64,000 bases of DNA. Source: Acidobacteriota bacterium. Lineage in GTDB: Bacteria > Acidobacteriota > Vicinamibacteria > Vicinamibacterales > JAFNAJ01. The notes under the pieces are model-generated. The model saw nothing but the letters and a program-made list of their open reading frames with translations, did not search any database and was not told where the DNA came from. Positions 47,686-56,737 of this stretch are shown here, in pieces. Position 1 is the first letter of the stretch. Each line of letters starts with the position of its first letter. The position numbers and the translations under genes were made by a program. The stretch is from positions 4,168 to 68,167 of the forward strand of contig JAHDVP010000009.1 in NCBI GenBank assembly GCA_023384575.1, in the 5' to 3' direction.

Positions 47686-50118
47686 ATGGTCGAAACACCT
47701 GCGCTTCGCACCACCCATCAGCGCCCAGACCCGTCGGCCCATCAGCCTGGCGGCCTCCGGCCGGCGGCTGGCGATCCGGCCGCAAGAGCGACAGAGACTC
47801 GAGCCGCGACGTGCGCGTCGTGGTCCGGTTCGCTTCGCCGCGGGTGGACATGGACCGCGGTGCTGGCGACGTGCCTGCTGACCGCGACGCGGCTGGCGGC
47901 GGCCGACATGGCGGGCCCGTCGACCAAGGCGCCTGACGCCTGCTTCGTCGAGGGGACGGTCGTCGATCCCACCGGCCTGCCAGTCCCTGGCGTCGTCGTG
48001 ACGATCGACGACGCGACGGTCTCGGTCGTGACCGATGGACGGGGACGGTATTGCCTGCCGGCCATGCCCGGCGAAATCCGAGGCATGCTGACGATCGTCG
48101 CGACGCTCGACGGCTTCGCGCCGGTCCGGGCTGGCGTTCCCGCCGGCCGGCCGCCGCACGCGCTCGACCTTCGCCTCGAGCCCTCGGCGGTCCGCGAACA
48201 GGTCGTGGTGACGCCGACGCGTACGAGCCGGCGCCTCGGCGACGTGCCGGTGCGCACCGAGGTGATCGGCGCACCGCTCATCCGGGCGATTGGCGCGCGC
48301 ACGCTCGCCGACGCGGTCGAATTCACCACCGGCGTTCGCGTCGAATCGAACTGCCAGAACTGCAACTTCTCCGAGCTCCGCCTGCTCGGCCTCGGCGGGC
48401 CCTACACGCAAATCCTGATCGACGGGCAGCCGGTCATCTCCTCGCTCGCGCACGTCTACGGCCTCGAACAGATTCCGGCGCGCATGATCGAGCGCATCGA
48501 GGTCGTCAAGGGCGGTGGATCGGCGCTTTACGGCTCTGGAGCGGTTGGCGGGGTCGTCAACGTCATCTCTCGCGAGCCCGCCCGCACTGGCGCCCTCGCG
48601 GAGCTGCGTCTCGACACGGCGCAGGGGCTGCCGAGCTACTCCGCGAGCGGGTCGGCCGACTGGGTGTCGCGCGACCGGGAGACGCTCGCCACGGGGTTCG
48701 TGCAATCCGACGGCGTGCGTCCACTCGACGTCGACGGCGACGGCTTCACCGAGGTCTCTCGCCGGCGTCTGGACGCGGTGGGCGGCCGCGTCACTCGCTA
48801 CGCGCTGTCGAACCGCGCGAAGCTCTCGGTCGAAGCCACGCACCTCGGCGAGGACCGCCGAGGTGGCGATCTTCTGAGGCTGCCACCCGACCAGGCGAAC
48901 ATTGCCGAGTGGGTCCGCACGCGTCGGTCCGCTGTCGGCGCCGCGTGGTTCCATGCTCCGGGCCCCCGCCTCGACTACCGCATCACGGCCGCGGGTGCCG
49001 ATACGGCGCGCGACAGCTACTACGGTACGGCTCAGGATCCGAATGCGTTCGGCGACACGCAGAACCGGCTGTGGCTCGTCGACACGCAGGTGAACCAGTA
49101 CGCCGGACGCCACACGGTGTCGTGGGGCGCCCAGTTCTCCTGGGAGGTCCTTCGCGACCGTCAGCCAGCCTACGGTCGGCTGACCCGGGCATCGTACCGG
49201 AGCGCTGCCCTCTTCCTGCAGGACGAGTGGGCGTTCGGCCGCGGCTGGTCGCTGCTCTACGGCGCGCGCGCGGATCGACACACCGCCGTCGGCCGCTTCA
49301 TCGCGTCGCCGAGATTCGCGCTGATGTACTCGCCGGGAGAGGCGCTCGACATCCGCGCCTCAATCGCCAGGGGCTTCCGCGCCCCGCAGGTGTTCGACGA
49401 GGACCTGCACCTGCGCTCGGTCGGCGGCGAGATGGTGCTCGTCCACCTCTCGCCCGGCCTGAAGGAGGAGACGTCGACCAACTCGATGATTGGAGCCGAG
49501 TGGAAGCCCGCCCTCTGGCACGGCCAGGCGCTGCTCGAGGCCAACGCGTTCTCGACCGCGCTCCGCGACCTCTACCACGTCACCGAGGCGAACGCTCCGG
49601 GCGCCGACGCGAGGGCGTTCCTCAAGCAGAACTTCGGCCGCGCCCGCGTGTACGGCATCGAGCTGAACGCCGGCTGGGGCCGGGGCGATACCTTTGTCGT
49701 GCAGGGCGGCGTCGTGGTGCAGCGTGCGAGGTTCGCCGAGCCGGAACCGGACTTCGGCAGCCGCGATTTCTTCCGTACGCCGCGTGTCTACGGCAACCTC
49801 ACCGTCACCTGGCGCCACCCCCGCTACGGCGACTGGTTCGCAGGGCTGCGGTACACCGGGTCGATGACGGCGCCTCACTACGCGGGCTACATCGACGAAG
49901 ACCGCCTCGAGACTGCGCCCTCGTTCGTCACGCTCGATGCGAGTTGGTCGTGGCCACTCTATGCGGGCCGACCGACGCTCGCGCTCACGCTGGGCGGCCG
50001 AAACCTCACCAACGCCTATCAGGAGGATCTCGATCGAGGCCCGTTGCGTGACGCCTCGTATGTCCACGGGCCACGCTTTCCCCGCAGTCTCGTCATGGGC
50101 CTGCGGGTCGAGTACTGA
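47686..50118 (+). CDS. TonB-dependent outer-membrane receptor with CQNC plug motif
   Basis: 810 aa. After a long N-terminal stretch, a hydrophobic signal-like segment lies at ~53-72. A carboxypeptidase-regulatory-like domain (VEGTVVDPTGLPVPGVVVTI) is at ~88-170, the plug at ~175-300 (RIEVVKGGGSALYGSGAVGG), then the beta-barrel to the C-terminal aromatic strand. The plug has C223-QN-C226 in VESNCQNCNFSELRLLG. The ligand is unknown; the Cys pair suggests metal binding or a redox switch. The ATG follows the palindrome by 4 nt. A TlpA-like gene starts 4 nt after the stop. Confidence 0.88.
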   Translation: MVETPALRTTHQRPDPSAHQPGGLRPAAGDPAARATETRAATCASWSGSLRRGWTWTAVLATCLLTATRLAAADMAGPSTKAPDACFVEGTVVDPTGLPVPGVVVTIDDATVSVVTDGRGRYCLPAMPGEIRGMLTIVATLDGFAPVRAGVPAGRPPHALDLRLEPSAVREQVVVTPTRTSRRLGDVPVRTEVIGAPLIRAIGARTLADAVEFTTGVRVESNCQNCNFSELRLLGLGGPYTQILIDGQPVISSLAHVYGLEQIPARMIERIEVVKGGGSALYGSGAVGGVVNVISREPARTGALAELRLDTAQGLPSYSASGSADWVSRDRETLATGFVQSDGVRPLDVDGDGFTEVSRRRLDAVGGRVTRYALSNRAKLSVEATHLGEDRRGGDLLRLPPDQANIAEWVRTRRSAVGAAWFHAPGPRLDYRITAAGADTARDSYYGTAQDPNAFGDTQNRLWLVDTQVNQYAGRHTVSWGAQFSWEVLRDRQPAYGRLTRASYRSAALFLQDEWAFGRGWSLLYGARADRHTAVGRFIASPRFALMYSPGEALDIRASIARGFRAPQVFDEDLHLRSVGGEMVLVHLSPGLKEETSTNSMIGAEWKPALWHGQALLEANAFSTALRDLYHVTEANAPGADARAFLKQNFGRARVYGIELNAGWGRGDTFVVQGGVVVQRARFAEPEPDFGSRDFFRTPRVYGNLTVTWRHPRYGDWFAGLRYTGSMTAPHYAGYIDEDRLETAPSFVTLDASWSWPLYAGRPTLALTLGGRNLTNAYQEDLDRGPLRDASYVHGPRFPRSLVMGLRVEY

Positions 50119-50122
50119 CGCG

Positions 50123-50710
50123 ATGGCGTGGAGCGACCAGAAGTCGATGCAGCTCGCAGCGGCGCTGACGGCGTCGCTCGCGGTGCTGTCGCCGCCGCCG
50201 GGCGCAGACGCTTCGGAGCGACCTCCGGCCGCACGGGCGGTGGCCGACGCGCGCCTCGACCGTCTCTCCGACGCGTGGGCCGCCCTGAGCGGGACCGACC
50301 TGTCGGGCGCCCGCCTCACCCCCACCCGATTCGCCGGCCGCGTCGTCGTCGTCGATTTCTGGGCGACCTGGTGCGCACCCTGCCTGGCCGAGATCCCCTG
50401 GCTCCGTCGCATCCGCGACGACTTCGGCACCGACCGCGTCGCCGTTGTCGGTGTCAACCTCGATGTCTCCGACCGTCGCACCCTCGTGGCATGGCTGAAC
50501 CGGAAGCGGCTCGATTGGCCGCAGCTCCACGACGGTCGCGGCTACGCCGGCGCGGTTGCGAGGGCGTTTGACGTTACCTCGCTGCCGACGCTCGTCGTCG
50601 TCGACGCGCAGGGCCGCGTCGTCGCCACCGACCTGCGCGGCGAGCGCCTCTACACGGCGGTCGAGCAGTTGGTGTCTGCCCGTCCCGGCGCGCCTGCGTC
50701 TCTGCGGTGA
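50123..50710 (+). CDS. TlpA-like thioredoxin-fold protein, exported
   Basis: 195 aa with a weak signal peptide (LAAALTASLAVLSPPPGADA) and a thioredoxin fold: VVDFWATWCAPCLAEIPWLR with redox Cys pair CAPC, then cis-Pro loop VTSLPTLVVVDAQG. Periplasmic disulfide reductase/oxidase. Only 4 nt separate it from the TonB receptor stop, so the two are one operon; it may service the receptor's CQNC pair or its metal cargo. That link is inferred. Confidence 0.85.
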   Translation: MAWSDQKSMQLAAALTASLAVLSPPPGADASERPPAARAVADARLDRLSDAWAALSGTDLSGARLTPTRFAGRVVVVDFWATWCAPCLAEIPWLRRIRDDFGTDRVAVVGVNLDVSDRRTLVAWLNRKRLDWPQLHDGRGYAGAVARAFDVTSLPTLVVVDAQGRVVATDLRGERLYTAVEQLVSARPGAPASLR

Positions 50711-51056
50711 CGCTCCCTCTGCGCGTCTCCGCGCCCTCTCGTAATGACACCTGGTGACAACTTGCGCGCGCGGCTGTGCTAGCATCCGCGCCGTCCGCGA
50801 TCCACAGCGGCCCGCCGGGGTTCGTGCTGCCGCGGCATCTCAGCATCGGGAGGGAATCGATGACCGCATGGGCGTTCCGCGCGCTCGGCAGTCGTAGCGC
50901 CGGGGCTTCAGCCCCCACACGGCACAACCCCTGTCGTAGCGCCGGAGCTTCAGCCCCGGCGGAGGTGACGCCACGACGAAGGGCACGTGCGACCCGCAGA
51001 CAGGCACTCCTGCGTCAGCGGACTTACCGATCACCGGGCTCTGGGAGGAGCACGAC
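50711..51056. other. Gap with two hairpin repeats upstream of the amidohydrolase duplication
   Basis: 346 bp without a gene. It holds two repeat copies (50893-50915, cut short; 50935-50961, full). The stretch from 50935 to the ATG at 51057 is 122 nt, the same length as from the repeat at 52735 to the second ATG. Confidence 0.7.
50893..50961 (+). repeat. Hairpin repeat family, copies 1 and 2
   Basis: Unit: cgtagc, then an inverted repeat with arms cgccggggc/gccccggcg around a TTCA loop. Copy 1 (50893-50915) lacks the right end; copy 2 (50935-50961) has one change in the left arm. Confidence 0.8.
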
Positions 51057-52664
51057 ATGACCCCACGACTGTGTCGCGCGCTCGGTGCGCTCGCAGCGGC
51101 GACCGTACTCGCCGCCCTTGTGTCCAATGTGCCCATCGACGCGCAGGCGCGGGCGGCGGCCGACCGTTTCGGCGGCCTCGCCGGCGGGCCCTACAACCGC
51201 CTCGTCATCCTGAATGCCATGGTGATTCCGGGTCATGGCGGTCCACCGGCCGGCCCCTACGACATCGTCATCGAGCGGAACGTGATCACGCAGATGACCC
51301 CGTTCGATCCGGTGACGGCGGAGCGGCGTGGCCGGACCGAACGGCCGAGCGGCGATCGGGTGATCGACGCGTCGGGCATGTACGTCATGCCGGGCATGAT
51401 CGACCTCCACATGCACCTGCGCACGGAGCCGATGCCGCTCGAGTACGTCTACTACCTCAAGCTGGCGCACGGTGTGACCGCGATGGTGCCTGCGGCCGAC
51501 CGCGGGCTCGATGCCGGCATGGAGCAGGCCCGTCTCTCGGCGGCCCACCAGATCCTCGCGCCGCGTCTCTATCCGATCTGGGGCTGGGCGCCGGGGTACC
51601 CGCGCGAGCAGGTGGAGGATCCGGCCGAGGCGCCCCGCATCGCGAAGGAGCTCGCCGCAAAGGGCATGCGCGTCGTATCGGTCGGCGGCCTGGCGTGGAA
51701 CCCCGAGTTGTTCGGCGCGGTGTGCAAGGCCGTTTACGAGGCCGGCGGCATCACCACGGTGCATCTTCCGCCGTCGACCAACGCCGTCGTGAACGCCGTC
51801 AAGGCGGCCGAGCTCGGCGTCACGATGATCGAGCACCACTACGCCTACGCGGAGTCGTCGCTCGACCGGACGACACAGGACTTCCCGCGCGAGTACAACT
51901 TCGACGACGAGAGCGAGCGCTTCCGGCACGCTGGCAAGGTGTGGACCGAGGCCAACCGCGAGCGGCTGCTGACCGAGGTGGCCGAGCGCCTGGCCCGTTC
52001 GGGCGTGGCCATGCTGCCGACGCGTGTCGTCTATGAGGCCAACCGCGACTTCCTGCGCGCGACGAGCCTGCCATGGCACGAGAAGTACACGCATCAGGCG
52101 CTCTGGGAGTGGAACCTGCCGAACCGCGCCTTCCACGGCTCCTATCACTGGGACTGGACGTCGGACGACGAGTACTACTGGTACGAGGCGTTCGACCTGT
52201 GGGGCAAGCTGATCTTCGAGTTCAACAAGCGCGGCGGCCACGTGTCCTACGGTACCGACGACAGCTACATCTGGGCGACACCAGGCTTCTCGAACGTGCG
52301 TGAACTGCAGCTGATGCGTGAGAGCGGCCTGCACACGCTGGAGGTGCTGAAGGCGGCGACGCGCAACAGCGCCATCACGCTGCGCGAGCCGAAGCTCGGG
52401 CTCGTTCGACCGGGCTATCTCGCCGACCTCGTGCTGGTCGATGGCAACCCGGCCTACAACCTGCGGTTCCTGTACTCGTTCGGCGCCCTGCGCCTCGACA
52501 GGGACGGGAAGATGGTCCAGACCCGAGGCGCGGTGCACACCATCAAGGACGGCCTGGTGATCGAAAACGCGAAGCTGATGGCGGAGGTGGAGCGGATGGT
52601 GGCCGAGTCGAAGAAGGCTGCCAGACCCGATGTCGTCACACGACCGTTCACGACCGGGCGGTGA
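51057..52664 (+). CDS. Exported amidohydrolase, tandem copy A
   Basis: 535 aa. Signal peptide (ALAAATVLAALVSNVPIDA), then the fold with GMIDLHMHL (HxH), His in TVHLPPST and IEHHYAYAE, metal Asp in YGTDDSYIW, and the closing GYLADLVLVDGNP strand. Relatives include secreted amidases and cyclic imidases; substrate unknown. It is nearly the twin of the next gene (same order, 535 vs 537 aa, signal and all ligand motifs shared). SD ggaggag 7 nt before the ATG. Confidence 0.9.
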   Translation: MTPRLCRALGALAAATVLAALVSNVPIDAQARAAADRFGGLAGGPYNRLVILNAMVIPGHGGPPAGPYDIVIERNVITQMTPFDPVTAERRGRTERPSGDRVIDASGMYVMPGMIDLHMHLRTEPMPLEYVYYLKLAHGVTAMVPAADRGLDAGMEQARLSAAHQILAPRLYPIWGWAPGYPREQVEDPAEAPRIAKELAAKGMRVVSVGGLAWNPELFGAVCKAVYEAGGITTVHLPPSTNAVVNAVKAAELGVTMIEHHYAYAESSLDRTTQDFPREYNFDDESERFRHAGKVWTEANRERLLTEVAERLARSGVAMLPTRVVYEANRDFLRATSLPWHEKYTHQALWEWNLPNRAFHGSYHWDWTSDDEYYWYEAFDLWGKLIFEFNKRGGHVSYGTDDSYIWATPGFSNVRELQLMRESGLHTLEVLKAATRNSAITLREPKLGLVRPGYLADLVLVDGNPAYNLRFLYSFGALRLDRDGKMVQTRGAVHTIKDGLVIENAKLMAEVERMVAESKKAARPDVVTRPFTTGR

Positions 52665-52694
52665 TCGTCACGCTGTCCTCGTTGCAGTCTGCCT

Positions 52695-52761
52695 CGCGAG
52701 GGGCTGAAGCCCCTCGCGCTACGACCATCACGTCCGTAGCGCCGGGGCTTCAGCCCCGGCG
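52695..52761 (+). repeat. Inverted pair of hairpin repeats between the duplicated genes
   Basis: 52695-52718 is the family in minus orientation (arms cgcgaggggc/gcccctcgcg with a TGAA loop, followed by gctacg). 52735-52761 is a full plus copy (cgtagc then cgccggggc/gccccggcg). Such head-to-head pairs look like BIME units. Confidence 0.8.
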
Positions 52762-52856
52762 GAGGTGACGCGGGGACGAAGAACACGGCACGACCCATAG
52801 ACAGGCCATCGCGCGGAGACGATTCTCCGACCGCCAGGCTCTGGGAGGACGACGAT

Positions 52857-54470
52857 ATGACGCCACGACTGTTCCGCGCCCTCAGTGCGCTCGCGACGGC
52901 GACGGTGCTCGCCGCCCTCGTGTCCATCGTGCCCATCGACGCGCAGGGGAGAGCCGCCACCGACCGTTTCGGTGACCTCGCCGGCGGGCCCTACGATCGC
53001 CTCGTCATCCTGAACGCGATGGTCGTCCCCGGCCACGGCGGACCGCCGGGCGGCCCCTACGACATCGTCATCGAACGGAACGTGATCGCGCAGATGACGC
53101 CGTTCGATCCGGTGACGGCCGAGCGCCGGGGCCGCACCGAGCGGCCGACCGGCGATCGCGTCATCGACGCCACGGGCATGTACGTCATGCCGGGCATGAT
53201 CGATCTCCACATGCACCTGCGCGGAGACGAGATGCCCATCGAGTACGTCTACTACCTCAAGCTTGCGCACGGTGTGACGACGATGGTGCCGGCGCCGGAT
53301 CGTGGCCTCGACCGCGCCATGGAGCAGGCGCGCCTGAGCGAGAAGAACGAGATCCTCGCACCCCGGATGTACCCGCTCTGGAGCTGGAACCGCCTGCCAG
53401 GCTATACGCGTGAGGAACTCGAGGACCCCCGGCAGTCGGCACGCATTGCGAAGGAAATCGCGGCGAAGGGCATGCGCGTGGTCAGCATGGACCCCATGGC
53501 CTGGGATCGCGAGCTGTTCGGCGCCATCTGCAAGGGCGTCTGGGACGCCGGCGGCATCACCAGCGTGCATCTGCCGCCATCGACCAACGCGGTGATCGAC
53601 GCCGTTCAGGCCGCCGAGCTCGGCGTGACGATGATCGAGCACCACTACGCGTATGCCGAGTCGTCTCTCGATCGCACGGTGCAGGACTTCCCGCGCGAGT
53701 ACAACTTCAACGACGAGAGCGAGCGCTTCCGCCACGCCGGCAAGGTCTGGACCGAGGCCAACCGCGAGCGGCTGCTCACCGAGGTGGCCGATCGGCTGGC
53801 GAAGTCGGGCGTGACGATGTTGCCGACGCGCGTGGTCTACGAGGCCAACCGCGACTTCCTGCGCGCGATGAGCCTGCCGTGGCACGAGAAGTACACCCAC
53901 CAGGCACTCTGGACCTGGAACCTGCCCAATCCCGCCTTCCACGGGTCGTACCACTGGGACTGGACCTCGGACGACGAATACTACTGGTACGAGGCGTTCG
54001 ACCTCTGGGGCAAGCTGATCTTCGAGTTCAACAAGCGCGGGGGCCGCGTCGCGTACGGCACCGACGACAGCTACATCTGGGCGACGCCGGGCTTTTCGAA
54101 CGTGCGCGAGCTGCAGCTCGTGCGCGAGAGCGGCCTGCACACGCTCGAGGTGCTGAAGAGCGCGACCCGCAACAGCGCCCTGACGCTTCGTGAGCCGAAG
54201 CTCGGGCTCGTGCGGCCCGGCTATCTTGCCGACCTCGTGCTGGTCGACGGCAACCCGGCCTACAACCTGCGGTTCCTCTACTCCTTCGGCGCGCTGCGCC
54301 TCGACAGCGACGGGAAGATGGTGCAGACGCGTGGCATCGTTCACACCATCAAGGACGGCGTCGTGACCGAGAACGCCAGGCTGATGGCCGAGGTGGAGAG
54401 AATGGTGGCCGAGTCGAAGAAAGGCGCACGGCCCGACATCGTCACGCGACCGTTCACGACCGGGCGGTGA
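52857..54470 (+). CDS. Exported amidohydrolase, tandem copy B
   Basis: 537 aa, closely similar to copy A along the whole length: signal peptide (ALATATVLAALVSIVPIDA), GMIDLHMHL, IEHHYAYAE, YGTDDSYIW, GYLADLVLVDGNP. The main differences cluster in the segment after the signal and around residues 145-200 (for example WSWNRLPGYTREELEDP against WGWAPGYPREQVEDP). All metal ligands are kept, so both copies should be active, perhaps with different substrate range. Starts exactly 1800 nt after copy A. Confidence 0.9.
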   Translation: MTPRLFRALSALATATVLAALVSIVPIDAQGRAATDRFGDLAGGPYDRLVILNAMVVPGHGGPPGGPYDIVIERNVIAQMTPFDPVTAERRGRTERPTGDRVIDATGMYVMPGMIDLHMHLRGDEMPIEYVYYLKLAHGVTTMVPAPDRGLDRAMEQARLSEKNEILAPRMYPLWSWNRLPGYTREELEDPRQSARIAKEIAAKGMRVVSMDPMAWDRELFGAICKGVWDAGGITSVHLPPSTNAVIDAVQAAELGVTMIEHHYAYAESSLDRTVQDFPREYNFNDESERFRHAGKVWTEANRERLLTEVADRLAKSGVTMLPTRVVYEANRDFLRAMSLPWHEKYTHQALWTWNLPNPAFHGSYHWDWTSDDEYYWYEAFDLWGKLIFEFNKRGGRVAYGTDDSYIWATPGFSNVRELQLVRESGLHTLEVLKSATRNSALTLREPKLGLVRPGYLADLVLVDGNPAYNLRFLYSFGALRLDSDGKMVQTRGIVHTIKDGVVTENARLMAEVERMVAESKKGARPDIVTRPFTTGR

Positions 54471-54529
54471 ACGTCACGTCGTCCTCGTCGTCGCGCCGGG
54501 GCCTCAGCCGGGCGGCGATGACCCTGCCT

Positions 54530-54637
54530 CGCGAGGGGCTGAAGCCCCTCGCGCTGCGACCATCACTACGATCATCGTGTCCGTCGCGCCGGGGCGGCGA
54601 CTATCGTGTCCGAGGAGCCGGGGCTTCAGCCCCGGCG
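54530..54637. repeat. Hairpin repeat cluster after copy B
   Basis: 54530-54553 minus copy (cgcgaggggc/gcccctcgcg, TGAA loop); a damaged plus copy at ~54584-54600; a plus copy at 54617-54637 that forms codons of the isochorismatase gene. A further degenerate copy precedes them at ~54492-54514. Confidence 0.75.
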
Positions 54638-55245
54638 AATCCCTGCCACGACGCGATCACGTCGTCGGTGGTCTTCACCTGCGCGTCGGCATCGGCGGCG
54701 TACCAGGTCTTGAAGTACTCGAGCCCCTGGCGGTGCGCTTCGTCGGTGAACGCCTGCATCGCGTCGCTCACCCACACGAGGTCGTAGCCGCGCTGGAACG
54801 CGTCTCCCGACGTGTGGCGCGCGCAGCAGTCGGTGTGCAGCCCGGTGATGTAGAGCGTCGTGAGGCCGCGACGTCTCAGCTCGGCGTCGATGTCGGTGCT
54901 CACGAACGGACTGTAGGTCGTCTTCTCGAGCACGAGATCGCCCGGCTTCGGTGCCAGCGCCGGGACGATCTCGGCGTGCCACGTCCCCTTCATCGCGTGC
55001 GGCGGCCACTTGGCGAGCTCGACGTCGCCCGGCGTGTGCGCATCGGTGGCGTAGATCACGGTCACACCCGCCGCGCGCGCGGCTTCGAGCAGCCTGACGA
55101 GCGTCGGCACGATGGCCTGCGCTCGCGTCTGATAGTCGGCTCCGCCCGCATCGGCGATGACGCCGCCAGGGAAGACGAAGTCGTTGGCGAGATCGACGAC
55201 GACGACAGCGCACGCGGTCGGGACGGGAGCGGATGGACGGGACAT
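54601..55245 (-). CDS. Isochorismatase-family cysteine hydrolase
   Basis: 214 aa. Catalytic triad: Asp in VVDLANDFVFPGG, Lys in PHAMKGTWHAEI, Cys in GLHTDCCARHTSGDA. Layout and YFKTWYAADADAQ fit the nicotinamidase/pyrazinamidase side of the family; the metal-site DxHxPGD motif is present as DAHTPGD. Cytoplasmic. SD gggagg. The last ~12 codons (GAEAPAPRTR) come from a hairpin repeat element, so the natural C-terminus seems to have been replaced. 55246-55489 upstream has no gene. Confidence 0.85.
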   Translation of the reverse strand: MSRPSAPVPTACAVVVVDLANDFVFPGGVIADAGGADYQTRAQAIVPTLVRLLEAARAAGVTVIYATDAHTPGDVELAKWPPHAMKGTWHAEIVPALAPKPGDLVLEKTTYSPFVSTDIDAELRRRGLTTLYITGLHTDCCARHTSGDAFQRGYDLVWVSDAMQAFTDEAHRQGLEYFKTWYAADADAQVKTTDDVIASWQGFAGAEAPAPRTR

Positions 55246-55489
55246 GGCACGCCTCCCATTGGTGGACGGGACGCCGGCGAGGGGCCGTCTGGGCAACGCC
55301 TTGGCCCACCGGGATTGGCGGGCCGCTCTCGCCGGGGCGCAGCATCGGCTGCGCAATCGCGTCGGCCCCGCATCGCGACCCGGTCGCGTGCAGGTCCAAC
55401 ACTTCCATCGTAGCATCGATCGCTCGACGCGAGGCGCCCACCGAAGCCTCGCGCTCCCCCGCTGCGTCGCGCACCGCCCCGGCCCGACG

Positions 55490-56737
55490 CTACCGGCCCG
55501 CGAGATCGCGGAACAGCTTCGCGTACTTGGCGTGCAGGTGGTCGGCGTCGAACTCGCGCTCGGCGGTTTCGCGCGCCGCAGCGGCCAGCCTGGCTCGCAG
55601 CGACGCGTCCGAGATGACACGATCGAGCGGGCCGACGAGCGTCGCAGGCGCCTTCGGCTCGCAGAAGAGCGCGTTCGCTCCATCCACGAGATACTCCGCC
55701 ATTCCGCCAACGCGTGAAGCGACCACCGGCAGCCTCGATGCCATCGCCTCCACGACGGCCGCCGGCGAGGCCTCCCAGTGGGACGGCTGCACGAAGATGT
55801 CGGCGGCGCGGAAGAACGGCGCGGGGTCGCTCGTCGGTCCGTGGAAGACGACGCGACCCTCGAGACCCGCCTCTACCACCATCCGTCGGGCCGCCGGTCC
55901 GGCGTCGAGGTGATGGCCGGCCATGTCGGGGCCCACGACCACGAGTACTGCCGTCGCGTCGTCGATGTGCCGCCAGGCGTCGAGCAGGTCGAGGATGCCT
56001 TTCTCGACGCTCAACCGCGCGACGTAGAGCACGATCGTGCGGTCGGGCGGCCAGCCCACTTCGGCGCGGAGGGCCTCGCGCTCGCCGATCGTCGCCGGTC
56101 GGAATCGCCGCAGATCGACGCCGTAGGGCAGGTAGTGCACGCGGTCGGGTGGTACGCCAGAGGCGAGCGCCTCGCGCTCGATCTCGCGAGTGATGCACGG
56201 GTAGGCGTTGGCCGACCGATAGAGTCGCTGCATCGGCCACTTCAGCAGCCGTCCAAGCCATCCCTGGCCATCGACGCCCAGGCGCCGGAGCGCGGGGTCC
56301 CAGTTGGCGCACGACAGGATGCCCGTCACGCCCGTCTCGAGGACGACCGGTCGATCCAGGAGGCGGCCCGCGATCAACGCGGCGAGGCCGATGCCGCGGT
56401 AGTCGGGACAGTAGACGACGTCGAACTCCCGACGCAGTCGAAGCATCGCCACCGTCGCGAACGGGATCATCACCCACTTCGCCCAACCGGCCCGCGGCCC
56501 GCGCGGCGCGACGCGCGTGACCGGCACGCCGTCCACCACGGGCGGCTCGTCGCCCTCACCGAGGCGCTTGGTCACGACGGCGATGCCGAACCCCTCAGCG
56601 TGTAGCGCGCGCACGATCTGACGGGTGTGGGTCTCCACGCCCCCCACGACCGGATGGTAGTACGTCGACAGCACGAGGACGCGAGGCGCGGTCACGTTCG
56701 AGGCGGGCTGGTCACGAGATGAGACGGCCTCGTCCAT
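55490..56737 (-). CDS. Glycosyltransferase family 4
   Basis: 415-aa retaining glycosyltransferase with GT-B fold. N-terminus VLVLSTYYHPVVGGVETHTRQIVRAL binds acceptor; C-terminal domain has VARLSVEKGILDLLDAW and the donor-site EASPAAVVEAMASRLPVV (E-x7-E). Cytoplasmic, probably builds a polysaccharide or glycolipid. Its ATG overlaps the upstream esterase stop by one base (TGATG), so it is the third gene of the S9 peptidase operon, an odd pairing. A longer open frame upstream is not coding. Confidence 0.9.
   Translation of the reverse strand: MDEAVSSRDQPASNVTAPRVLVLSTYYHPVVGGVETHTRQIVRALHAEGFGIAVVTKRLGEGDEPPVVDGVPVTRVAPRGPRAGWAKWVMIPFATVAMLRLRREFDVVYCPDYRGIGLAALIAGRLLDRPVVLETGVTGILSCANWDPALRRLGVDGQGWLGRLLKWPMQRLYRSANAYPCITREIEREALASGVPPDRVHYLPYGVDLRRFRPATIGEREALRAEVGWPPDRTIVLYVARLSVEKGILDLLDAWRHIDDATAVLVVVGPDMAGHHLDAGPAARRMVVEAGLEGRVVFHGPTSDPAPFFRAADIFVQPSHWEASPAAVVEAMASRLPVVASRVGGMAEYLVDGANALFCEPKAPATLVGPLDRVISDASLRARLAAAARETAEREFDADHLHAKYAKLFRDLAGR

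Noticed and set aside
50881-54640. CRISPR array
   Set aside because: Repeats are few, inverted, uneven in spacing and separated by genes; no cas genes.
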